A stretch of DNA of 5,025 nt, taken from Deltaproteobacteria bacterium UBA3076. Its GTDB lineage: Bacteria > Desulfobacterota > Dissulfuribacteria > Dissulfuribacterales > UBA3076. The notes beneath the pieces are model-generated. The model worked only from the letters and a program-made list of their open reading frames with translations. It made no database searches and had not been told where the DNA came from. Position 1 is the first letter of the stretch. Every line of letters starts with the position of its first letter. This document shows positions 1-4,722 of the stretch, one piece after another. The DNA is taken from positions 1 through 5,025 of the forward strand of contig DFBQ01000054.1 of NCBI GenBank assembly GCA_002367355.1. The letters run 5' to 3'. A program made the position numbers and the translations under genes.

Positions 1-48
1 AAAGTATTAGCGGAAGAGCATCCCTTTGTTAAACCGTTGATATATTAG
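1..48 (+). CDS. 3' tail of an unidentified upstream gene (partial)
   Basis: The first reading frame is open from base 1 and ends at TAG (46-48), giving KVLAEEHPFVKPLIY. The composition is plausible for the end of a protein, but fifteen residues are too few to assign a family. Because IS21-like terminal repeats follow within about 35 bases, it could be the end of a transposon-encoded protein, but the residues themselves do not show this. It may also be a chance open frame. Confidence 0.3.
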   Translation, partial: KVLAEEHPFVKPLIY

Positions 49-81
49 CAATGTTTTGCGTAACAGGTTGATTTTATTCAC

Positions 82-130
82 CACACTGATTCCGGTTGAC
101 GGGTTTGGGCATCACACAAATTCCGGTTGA
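82..130. repeat. Paired 18-bp direct repeats, possible IS21-type terminus remnant
   Basis: CACACTGATTCCGGTTGA (82-99) and CACACAAATTCCGGTTGA (113-130) match at 16 of 18 positions with a 31-bp period, about three helical turns. A weaker partial copy, CAGGTTGA, lies at 64-71. IS21-family elements carry multiple short repeats inside their ends that bind the transposase, and repeats containing ATTCCGG are familiar from that family. No istA or istB gene is visible here, so this would be an end only, either a remnant or the edge of an element extending left of the window. Confidence 0.4.
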
Positions 131-300
131 GCCAATTTTTTTCAGCGATAGGGGGGTGTTGTTGCTTGCCGCGATAGCGGCTCCGTCCAACAAATCACTT
201 CAGCCGCTAACCCGCATCGTTAAATTTGGAATACTCTGCCCCGCAGATCGCTCCGTAGTGTTTTGTAGTTCAGTGCCCCGCATGGTTAGCGGCAGCTGAT
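131..300. other. Gene-free stretch with short inverted repeats
   Basis: I see no credible gene between the IS-like repeats and the TumE promoter. The stretch holds a small hairpin, GCCGC-GATA-GCGGC (168-181). It also has a perfect 9-bp inverted repeat, GCCGCTAAC (203-211) with GTTAGCGGC (285-293), and three copies of CCCGCA (211-216, 240-245, 277-282). The 67-codon frame across 96-299 has no recognisable domain and no ribosome-binding site. The pattern suggests eroded repeat or mobile DNA, but I cannot name a family. Confidence 0.4.
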
Positions 301-337
301 CCCGTTATTATCCCAAGTATATCCATCTAATAATGGG
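301..337. repeat. Inverted repeat upstream of the TumE promoter
   Basis: CCCGTTATTA (301-310) pairs with TAATAATGGG (328-337) over 10 positions with one G-U wobble, leaving a 17-base loop. It lies 16 bp upstream of the -35 box of the toxin-antitoxin operon. It could be an upstream operator, or a weak hairpin closing the region to the left. No T-tract follows, so it does not look like an intrinsic terminator. Confidence 0.3.
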
Positions 338-352
338 TATGTGTTGTGACTC

Positions 353-381
353 TTGACAACACTTATCAATGTTGTTATTAC
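353..381 (+). promoter_or_regulatory. Sigma70-type promoter of the tumE-tumA operon
   Basis: A consensus -35 box TTGACA (353-358) is followed after exactly 17 bp by TATTAC (376-381), which matches the -10 consensus TATAAT at four of six positions. The expected transcription start, about seven bases beyond the -10, is near 388, immediately before or on the toxin ATG at 389. The toxin message would therefore be leaderless or nearly so. The in-frame TTG at 353 is part of the -35 box and would not be on the transcript, which argues against it as a start codon. Confidence 0.6.
354..377. promoter_or_regulatory. Dyad operator in the promoter spacer
   Basis: TGACAACA (354-361) is an inverted copy of TGTTGTTA (370-377), with seven of eight positions pairing and six contiguous (ACAACA with TGTTGT). 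The arms are centred between the -35 and -10 boxes. Antitoxins with DNA-binding domains usually repress their own operons from such positions, so the winged-helix antitoxin encoded downstream is the natural candidate ligand. Binding is inferred from position and symmetry only. Confidence 0.45.
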
Positions 382-388
382 ATCCAAC

Positions 389-670
389 ATGAACGCCAAA
401 TTAATGCTCAACGAGCGGCATATCCTCTCCGAAAATATTTTCGTTGAAATGGTGGTGTGGTCACTCTCTTCGCCTCTTTCAAAAAGTCACCACGGTTTCA
501 AATATCGGCTTGCCCTTGTTGTGAATGGTAATTGTGTGCTGCGTTACGACAACGAGGCAGGCAAGGGTGATCACAAGCATATAGGTGAGGATGAAATTCC
601 ATACATTTTCACCACACCGAAAGCATTGCTCGAAGATTTCTGGAACGATGTGGACAACTGGAGGTTTTAA
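389..670 (+). CDS. tumE: TumE-family (DUF6516) toxin
   Basis: This 93-residue protein has the length and hallmark sequence of the TumE/DUF6516 toxin family. It has an N-terminal strand-rich segment (residues 3-24), then FKYRLALVVNGNCVLRYDNE (37-56), the conserved GKGDHKH block (58-64), and a C-terminal helix with PKALLEDFWNDVDNW (77-91). The family forms the toxin half of a type II toxin-antitoxin pair; I know of no firmly established target to state. The start is placed at ATG 389. The upstream TTG at 353 lies in the -35 box and would add 12 residues not typical of the family. No Shine-Dalgarno sequence precedes ATG 389, and the predicted transcript begins there. The gene ends one base before the antitoxin, so toxin comes first, opposite to most type II systems. 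All of the family's recognisable blocks are present and it looks intact. Confidence 0.8.
   Translation: MNAKLMLNERHILSENIFVEMVVWSLSSPLSKSHHGFKYRLALVVNGNCVLRYDNEAGKGDHKHIGEDEIPYIFTTPKALLEDFWNDVDNWRF
660..664 (+). promoter_or_regulatory. Strong Shine-Dalgarno of the antitoxin gene
   Basis: GGAGG (660-664) lies inside the last codons of the toxin gene, seven bases before the antitoxin ATG at 672. It fixes that start against an upstream in-frame ATG at 585. It also contrasts with the toxin gene, which has no such site, so the antitoxin should be translated more efficiently from the shared message. Confidence 0.75.
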
Positions 671-671
671 C

Positions 672-1013
672 ATGCGTACTGTAATATTGGAGATTTCTTC
701 TCGTGAGAAAATCAACAAACGGTTACTTGGAGCTTTAGAGGGAAAACCGCAAGGAACATTCATCAGCTTCGAGTCGCCTACGCTCCTTTTTAAGGTGCTC
801 TCGGGCAATCGATGGGAGCTGCTCAAAGTTATGACAGACGCAGGGCCAATGTCAATGCGTGAAGCAGCGCGTCGTTTGGGCAGAGATATAAAAGCAGTGC
901 ATCGTGATGTGCACATGCTTTTGAATGTTGGAATATTGCAAAAGACCGATAAAGGTCAAATCGAATTCCCCTTTGAAGCAGTGCATGTTGATTTCATGCT
1001 AAAAGCGGCTTGA
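672..1013 (+). CDS. tumA: TumA-like winged-helix antitoxin
   Basis: This 113-residue protein is the partner of the TumE-family toxin encoded one base upstream. Residues about 46-100 form a winged helix-turn-helix. RWELLKVMTDAGPMSMREAA (47-66) gives the first helices, RDIKAVHRDVHMLLNVGIL (71-89) fits the recognition helix, and a basic/polar wing KTDKGQIEFPF follows (91-101). The N-terminal 45 residues, with TFISFESPTLLF (29-40), are the likely toxin-contacting part. By family knowledge such antitoxins neutralise the toxin and repress the operon, and a dyad lies in the promoter spacer. The start at ATG 672 is set by GGAGG seven bases upstream. An extension to ATG 585 would overlap the toxin by 86 bases and add 29 unrelated residues, so I reject it. 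The symbol is assigned by partnership with the toxin. Confidence 0.72.
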   Translation: MRTVILEISSREKINKRLLGALEGKPQGTFISFESPTLLFKVLSGNRWELLKVMTDAGPMSMREAARRLGRDIKAVHRDVHMLLNVGILQKTDKGQIEFPFEAVHVDFMLKAA

Positions 1014-1025
1014 TATTCTTGGGCT

Positions 1026-1100
1026 ATCGGGATAGGGACGCCCATCACTGAGCGCCCCTCCCACAGCACCATACATGCGGATCGCGTACACGGCGGTTTG
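1026..1100 (-). ncRNA. 3' remnant of a group II intron (domains V and VI)
   Basis: On the minus strand, 1097-1065 reads as a 33-base domain V-like hairpin beginning ACCGCCGTGTACG and ending ATGGTGCT. Its outer arms CGCCGT and ATGGTG pair completely if G-U is allowed, and it carries a CGC triad near its start, as class C bacterial introns do. It is followed by GGGAGG-type linker sequence and a domain VI-like hairpin (1058-1035), whose 9-bp arms GGGGCGCTC and GGGCGTCCC enclose a 6-base loop. The typical 3' end CTATCCCGAT finishes at 1026. The reverse transcriptase gene and domains I-IV are absent, because a toxin-antitoxin pair begins only 35 bp beyond. This is a 5'-truncated, non-functional fragment. 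Its left edge is the presumed 3' splice site and its right edge is uncertain (about 1100-1112). Confidence 0.65.
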
Positions 1101-1134
1101 GCTGGTAAAGATAACAGAAGAATGAGCTGAAAAA

Positions 1135-1353
1135 ATGACAAAATTATTAGAAAATGCCTTTAATGAGGCATCGAAGCTTCCAGAAATTGAACAAAATGTT
1201 ATTGGAAGATGGCTACTGGATGAAATCAAGGCTGATAAAAAATGGGAAAAACTGGTTGCCAAATCAGAAGATGTATTAGATCAATTGGCACAGGAAGCTT
1301 TGATGGAATATGAAAAAGGCAATACAAAAGATTTGGATATAAATAAGCTGTGA
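1135..1353 (+). CDS. Antitoxin of a RelE/ParE-type pair
   Basis: This 72-residue, highly charged, helix-rich protein contains EASKLPEIEQNVIGRWLLDE (11-30), KKWEKLVAKSEDVLDQLAQE (35-54) and ALMEYEKGNTKDLDINKL (55-72). I recognise this as the small antitoxin type commonly encoded just before a RelE/ParE-superfamily toxin. Members wrap around and block the toxin. Its stop overlaps the downstream start in GTGA (1350-1353), a four-base overlap typical of translational coupling. The ribosome-binding site is weak: only purine-rich sequence precedes ATG 1135. The reading frame is intact, but its toxin partner is truncated, so it is probably an orphan. It could still cross-react with a related toxin elsewhere, which the sequence cannot show. 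Confidence 0.65.
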   Translation: MTKLLENAFNEASKLPEIEQNVIGRWLLDEIKADKKWEKLVAKSEDVLDQLAQEALMEYEKGNTKDLDINKL

Positions 1354-1697
1354 AATCAAAAACTACAGACAAATTTTGGAAGTGCTATCAAGCGTTGCCA
1401 AATGAAATAAGAAAGAAGGCGAGACAAGCATATATACATTTTAAACGAGACCCGTGGTATCCAAGTCTTCATTTTAAAAGGGTTCACTCAAGCTTACCGA
1501 TCTATTCTGTCCGTATCACAAAGGATTATAGAGCGGTAAGTATATTCTTGAGTTTTCGAAAAATAGTTGAAGAACCAAGTAAGCAATTGGCACATTTATT
1601 GCCGTTAAACCTTCACCACGTCATTCCCGCGAAGGCGGGAATGACGTCCGGTAGTACCGTATACTTTTCATCTATACTACTTTTAGAATACCTGTAG
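1350..1697 (+). pseudogene. 3'-truncated RelE/ParE-superfamily toxin
   Basis: From GTG 1350, residues 1-63 match the N-terminal two thirds of a RelE/ParE-type toxin. There is a helical part, FWKCYQALPNEIRKKARQAY (9-28), then PWYPSLHFKRVHSSLPIYSV (35-54) and RITKDYRAV (55-63). The family normally continues with a strand such as IIWFWIGSHxDYD, which is missing. The frame instead runs at about base 1539-1541 into the inverted-repeat element. It gains 52 unrelated residues, including VIPAKAGMT from the element's palindrome, and stops at 1697. Without the last strands the fold and active surface should be incomplete, so the toxin is probably dead. It shares the GTGA overlap with its antitoxin. A functional 115-residue product cannot be formally excluded. 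Confidence 0.7.
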
Positions 1698-1758
1698 CAA
1701 AAATCATTCCAAATTCTTGTTTTTCTGACCAACTATTTTTCGAAAACTCAAGTATATA
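1541..1758. mobile_element. 218-bp miniature inverted-repeat element separating two toxin fragments
   Basis: The ends are 29-bp inverted repeats, 1541-1569 and 1730-1758, matching at 28 of 29 positions. Each reads TATAT, one variable base, then CTTGAGTTTTCGAAAAATAGTTG from its outer end. The interior has no gene of its own and carries one copy of a long palindrome near its middle (1618-1647). The size, the inverted repeats and the lack of a transposase suggest a MITE. I find no convincing target duplication. The left flank is the RelE/ParE toxin and the right flank is a PIN-domain gene, so the flanks were not originally neighbours. TA-rich outer ends would fit TA-targeting (IS630/mariner-type) mobilisation, but this is a guess. 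Confidence 0.65.
1618..1647. repeat. Perfect palindromic repeat inside the 218-bp element
   Basis: Arms ACGTCATTCCCGC and GCGGGAATGACGT (13 bp, perfect) enclose the loop GAAG. The core ATTCCC-8N-GGGAAT has the form of the dispersed dRS3/REP-like palindromes known from several proteobacteria. The same arm and loop occur twice more at 4790-4857. No T-run follows, so it is a poor intrinsic terminator candidate, although the RNA would fold strongly in either direction. Confidence 0.85.
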
Positions 1759-1865
1759 TGATTGCCTCGGTTGCCATCGAAAATGACATACCTCTCCTGC
1801 ACAATGATAAGGACTTTCAGCCCATTGAGAAGCGCTGCGGCTTCAAAGTGCTGTCATTAACTTAA
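1758..1865 (+). pseudogene. C-terminal fragment of a VapC-type PIN-domain toxin
   Basis: The open frame ends at TAA (1863-1865) and encodes about 35 residues: MIASVAIENDIPLLHNDKDF followed by QPIEKRCGFKVLSLT. This is the characteristic end of PIN-domain ribonucleases. The IA.A..I segment carries the residues after the conserved acidic position, and LLHNDKDF contributes the last catalytic acidic residues. The first roughly 90-100 residues of the domain are missing, cut off exactly at the right end of the 218-bp element. The ATG at 1758 overlaps the element's last base and is not a genuine start. No VapB-type antitoxin gene remains nearby. The fragment is non-functional. Confidence 0.72.
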
Positions 1866-2015
1866 AAAAGATAACAACGCTGTTTCTGAATGGAAATTCC
1901 GATACTATCAAGATAATAGGGACGGGATTGACCTTATAATAGAGTTATCATACAAGATACGAGAAGTGATAGATGGAATCAGTCTCTCCCCCAATCCCTG
2001 AAAAGCGATTTCCTA
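1866..2015. other. Intergenic stretch between the VapC fragment and the convergent gene
   Basis: This 150-bp stretch separates the plus-strand accessory strip from the end of the minus-strand gene. I see no GC-rich hairpin with a T-run on either strand, so no intrinsic terminator can be assigned to the large gene. A plus-strand frame open from 1861 to TGA 1999-2001 reads, in its second half, DGIDLIIELSYKIREVIDGI. It has no start codon and could be a decayed gene end or chance. Confidence 0.35.
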
Positions 2016-4670
2016 TCAGTCTATTTCCAAACGATCCAAGAATTCCCGTTTTACCAACTGGATCTCGCTTTCCCGGTACCTGACCTCTCCGTCCAGTCTG
2101 GCCTCAAGCAGACGATGGAGTATTATCCGGAAGAGAGGGCCTGGCTCCAGGCCCATATTCTTTAAGTCGTCTCCTGTAAGCAGGGGTCTTACGTTATATA
2201 GTTCTGTAATATACCTGGATATTGCCTGCCGGGCGTCTTCGTTCTCAGTAATTGAAAGTATGTGGAGGAGGAGATCAAGATCCAGGCCTTTCAGCAGCCA
2301 ATAGACCTCACTGGCCTTCATAAAAGATCGTCTGGAAAGAAGACCGAGGGCCTTTATTGCAACCTTACGTCCTTCTACAAAGATATTCCTTTTTGAGCCA
2401 AGAAGGCCAAGGCGGTCTACAACTTCTTGAATTTCTTGGAATTTCAGCCCTTCAAGAAGCGCCAGCAGATAAACCACCCACTTCCTCGGCCTCTGTGGTC
2501 TAAAGAGCAGATCATACCAAGCCAGGACATCGTAGGACCGGGTAAGGACTCCTTCTTCCGTTGGTCCTAATCGAATGCTTTGATGAATCACTTTCAGTAA
2601 GCCTAGACCGGCCAGCCTTCTGATGGCAGACCTTGGATCCGGCTCCTTCAATATCAGTATGAGTTCGGTAAGTAAACGCTTTCCGGAAAGTCTTGAGAAT
2701 AAGTCGAGACGCACGGCATTCCGGATCAACCTCAATGTCTGCTTGCCTATTCTGAAATCGTATCGTTGCTCAAAGCGGACTGCCCGGAAGACCCTGGTCG
2801 GGTCTTCAACAAAACTCAGGCTGTGGAGGACCTGTATAATATGGTCTTTGAGATCCCTCTGGCCTCCAAAGAAGTCTATCAATAACCCGAATTCCTTCGG
2901 ATTTAGCTTAATAGCCAATGTATTGATGGTAAAATCCCGCCGGAACAGATCTAACTTGGTGGACGAAAGGGCTACTGTGGGCATGGCGGCTGGATACTTG
3001 TAGTATTCCCACCGGGCTGTTGCCACGTCCACTTTAAAACCGTCAGGGAAGATCACAACCGCTGTCCCGAACTTCTGGTGGGCACGAACCCTTGCTCCGA
3101 ACCGGTCGGCAAAGGCCCTGGCAAAGGCGATTCCATCTCCCTCAACTACCAGATCTATATCCAGATTGGGTTTTCTTAATAACAGGTCCCTCACAAAGCC
3201 ACCTGCGACACAAATATGAAAACCCTCATTCTCTGCCACTTCCCCTGCATTCATCAATAGATTAAGTATATGGGCAGGGAGCTTCTCCCTCAACAAAGAG
3301 ACAACGTTCTTGCGCTGTGCCTTTCCTGAAAGCAAAGCTTCAGGTCTTCTTGCAGCATCTCCACTCAATATCTGAAGGAGATCCGTCCTGGTGATTACTC
3401 CTTCTACCTGTCCTTTATCCACTACAGGGACAAAACGCTGACGACGGTTGACAATCAGTTCCTGGACCTTGGCAAGAGTGTCCTCCGGATAGATGACCTC
3501 GAAATCCGTAGTCATGTATTCACGTACCAGCAGGTCTGAAAGACCATGGTATATTGCCTTCTCCACGGTCCTGCGGGAAATGAGGCCCAGGACCTTTTTT
3601 TCTTGGACTACAGGCAAAACAGTGATGCCATAGCGCGTTAATTTATCATTGACCTGGGAAAGAGTGGTGTCCGGCAGGACCGAGAGCACCGGATACGACA
3701 TAATGTCTTTCACTTTAGGCTCGGTTCCGAGCTGCCTGTGAAGTTCGGTGACAAGGCGCTCTTCAGCCTCAGCCAGAGTTAGTCCCTTTATCGTGGCAGA
3801 GGCAGCCATGGGGTGGCCTCCTCCGCCGATTGCCTTCAGCACCTTCCCTACGTCAACCCTCTCATCCCGGCTGCGGCCCACTATCAATACTTGATCCGCC
3901 ATGAGTGCCATGGCAAAAATTACGTGGAGCTTCTCCATATCCATTAGTTCGTGAGCCAGGACAGCGAAGTCTTCCACATACGCCGGCGATGATGTCTTTG
4001 CCAAAGTGACAGGGATGCCGGCCAGAGTATAAGTGGCTGCGGTGTTCAAGAGATCATTCAAGAGTTCTACATGTTCAGGGGTGAACCTGTGCCCGAGTAG
4101 TTCGGAGATTGCCTTGAGGTCAGCTCCTTTCTCAAGCAGCCAGCCAGCCGCCTCCAGATCCTCGGAAGTGGTGGAGCTGAAAGTAAAAGAGCCCGTGTCC
4201 TCATATATACCCACAGCCAGAAAAGTTGCCTCGTCAGGACTTATATCCAGCCCTTTTTCTCTCAGGAGTCGGATCATCAGGGTCGTGTTTGCGCCCACCG
4301 GCCTGAAAAAGGTCTTAGAGGCTTTTATGTCCCCACTAGAAGGGGGATGATGATCGAATACATGGACTTCAACATCAGGCCTTTCCAGAAGCGAAGCCAA
4401 AGGACCAATACGGCTTTTCTGCCTGGTGTCTACAACTACCAGAAGCTTGACCTTGTCAATATCTATGTCTTTTAAACGTTTTACGTTTATGAAGTAACTG
4501 CTCGACTGCAGGAGAAAGTCCCGCAGATCCTTCTCCTGGGAGCCGGGCAGCACGATTTGAGCCCCGGGATAAAGTTTGCTTGCAGCCAGAGAGGAGGCCA
4601 GGGCATCAAAATCCGCATTGAGGTGGGAGGTGATAATGGTGGTGGGGAAATCTGTTGAAATTTCGGCCAA
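2016..4670 (-). CDS. DHH phosphoesterase-CBS-CBS-tRNA nucleotidyltransferase/poly(A) polymerase fusion
   Basis: This 884-residue cytoplasmic protein joins three modules. Residues 10-315 are a DHH/DHHA1 phosphoesterase: HLNADFDALA (16-25), VVVDT (78-82), FDHHPP (105-110), YEDTGSF (156-162) and GGGGHPMAA (282-290). This metal-dependent fold is shared with NrnA/RecJ-type enzymes that hydrolyse small nucleotides or oligonucleotides. Residues 320-437 are two CBS domains, usually adenine-nucleotide sensors. Residues about 480-884 are a class II nucleotidyltransferase: GGFVRD (490-495), catalytic DID (504-506), RRDFTINTLAI (577-587), EDPTRVFRAVRF (622-633), and a C-terminal LLTGDDLKNMGLEPGPLF (830-847). 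The class adds CCA, CC or A to tRNA 3' ends or makes poly(A). From memory, this long architecture includes A-adding enzymes of split CC/A systems, but the specificity cannot be read here. All motif residues named are present. Translation starts at TTG 4670, supported by AAGGA five bases upstream. The first ATG-encoded methionine would lose the first DHH motif. Confidence 0.88.
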   Translation of the reverse strand: MAEISTDFPTTIITSHLNADFDALASSLAASKLYPGAQIVLPGSQEKDLRDFLLQSSSYFINVKRLKDIDIDKVKLLVVVDTRQKSRIGPLASLLERPDVEVHVFDHHPPSSGDIKASKTFFRPVGANTTLMIRLLREKGLDISPDEATFLAVGIYEDTGSFTFSSTTSEDLEAAGWLLEKGADLKAISELLGHRFTPEHVELLNDLLNTAATYTLAGIPVTLAKTSSPAYVEDFAVLAHELMDMEKLHVIFAMALMADQVLIVGRSRDERVDVGKVLKAIGGGGHPMAASATIKGLTLAEAEERLVTELHRQLGTEPKVKDIMSYPVLSVLPDTTLSQVNDKLTRYGITVLPVVQEKKVLGLISRRTVEKAIYHGLSDLLVREYMTTDFEVIYPEDTLAKVQELIVNRRQRFVPVVDKGQVEGVITRTDLLQILSGDAARRPEALLSGKAQRKNVVSLLREKLPAHILNLLMNAGEVAENEGFHICVAGGFVRDLLLRKPNLDIDLVVEGDGIAFARAFADRFGARVRAHQKFGTAVVIFPDGFKVDVATARWEYYKYPAAMPTVALSSTKLDLFRRDFTINTLAIKLNPKEFGLLIDFFGGQRDLKDHIIQVLHSLSFVEDPTRVFRAVRFEQRYDFRIGKQTLRLIRNAVRLDLFSRLSGKRLLTELILILKEPDPRSAIRRLAGLGLLKVIHQSIRLGPTEEGVLTRSYDVLAWYDLLFRPQRPRKWVVYLLALLEGLKFQEIQEVVDRLGLLGSKRNIFVEGRKVAIKALGLLSRRSFMKASEVYWLLKGLDLDLLLHILSITENEDARQAISRYITELYNVRPLLTGDDLKNMGLEPGPLFRIILHRLLEARLDGEVRYRESEIQLVKREFLDRLEID

Positions 4671-4675
4671 GAAAG

Positions 4676-4680
4676 TCCTT
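4676..4680 (-). promoter_or_regulatory. Shine-Dalgarno deciding a TTG start
   Basis: On the minus strand AAGGA is followed by CTTTC and then TTG at 4670. No ATG or GTG codon with a comparable site lies near the N-terminal motif, which begins at residue 10. The site therefore supports TTG as the true start of the nucleotidyltransferase fusion gene. Confidence 0.7.
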
Positions 4681-4714
4681 TAAAATTTGCCATCTGTGCG
4701 GTTAAAAAACTATT

Positions 4715-4722
4715 CAAAATCA
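4715..4722. repeat. Left 8-bp target-site duplication of the 191-bp element
   Basis: CAAAATCA directly abuts the GGCATCC end of the miniature element and is repeated exactly at 4914-4921, directly abutting the other end. Confidence 0.8.

Noticed and set aside
203..293. Possible integron attC site (GCTAAC ... GTTAGC ends, about 90 bp apart).
   Set aside because: The inner L-box segments do not pair with each other and no integrase or cassette structure is visible. Only the outer 9 bp are symmetrical.
96..299. A 67-codon plus-strand open frame.
   Set aside because: It runs through the direct repeats and short inverted repeats, has no ribosome-binding site and no recognisable domain.
353..388. 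TTG at 353 as the start of the TumE toxin.
   Set aside because: It lies in the -35 box of the best promoter, has no ribosome-binding site, and adds residues not typical of the family.
585..671. ATG 585 as the start of the antitoxin.
   Set aside because: It overlaps the toxin gene extensively and yields a non-family extension. The GGAGG before ATG 672 fixes the start.
479..916. Long minus-strand open frame opposite the TumE/TumA genes.
   Set aside because: It is antisense to two recognisable coding sequences and has no domain of its own.
956..1262. Minus-strand open frames across the intron fragment and the second antitoxin.
   Set aside because: They cover structured intron RNA and the antisense of a recognisable antitoxin, with no family features.
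1618..1647. Intrinsic terminator for the upstream toxin-antitoxin genes.
   Set aside because: The hairpin is strong but no T-run follows on either strand, and the identical unit recurs elsewhere as a dispersed repeat.
2623..3003. Plus-strand open frame within the fusion gene.
   Set aside because: It is the antisense of conserved nucleotidyltransferase motifs and is a shadow of the real gene.
4033..4350. Plus-strand open frame within the DHH domain region.
   Set aside because: It is the antisense of conserved DHH motifs with low-complexity composition.
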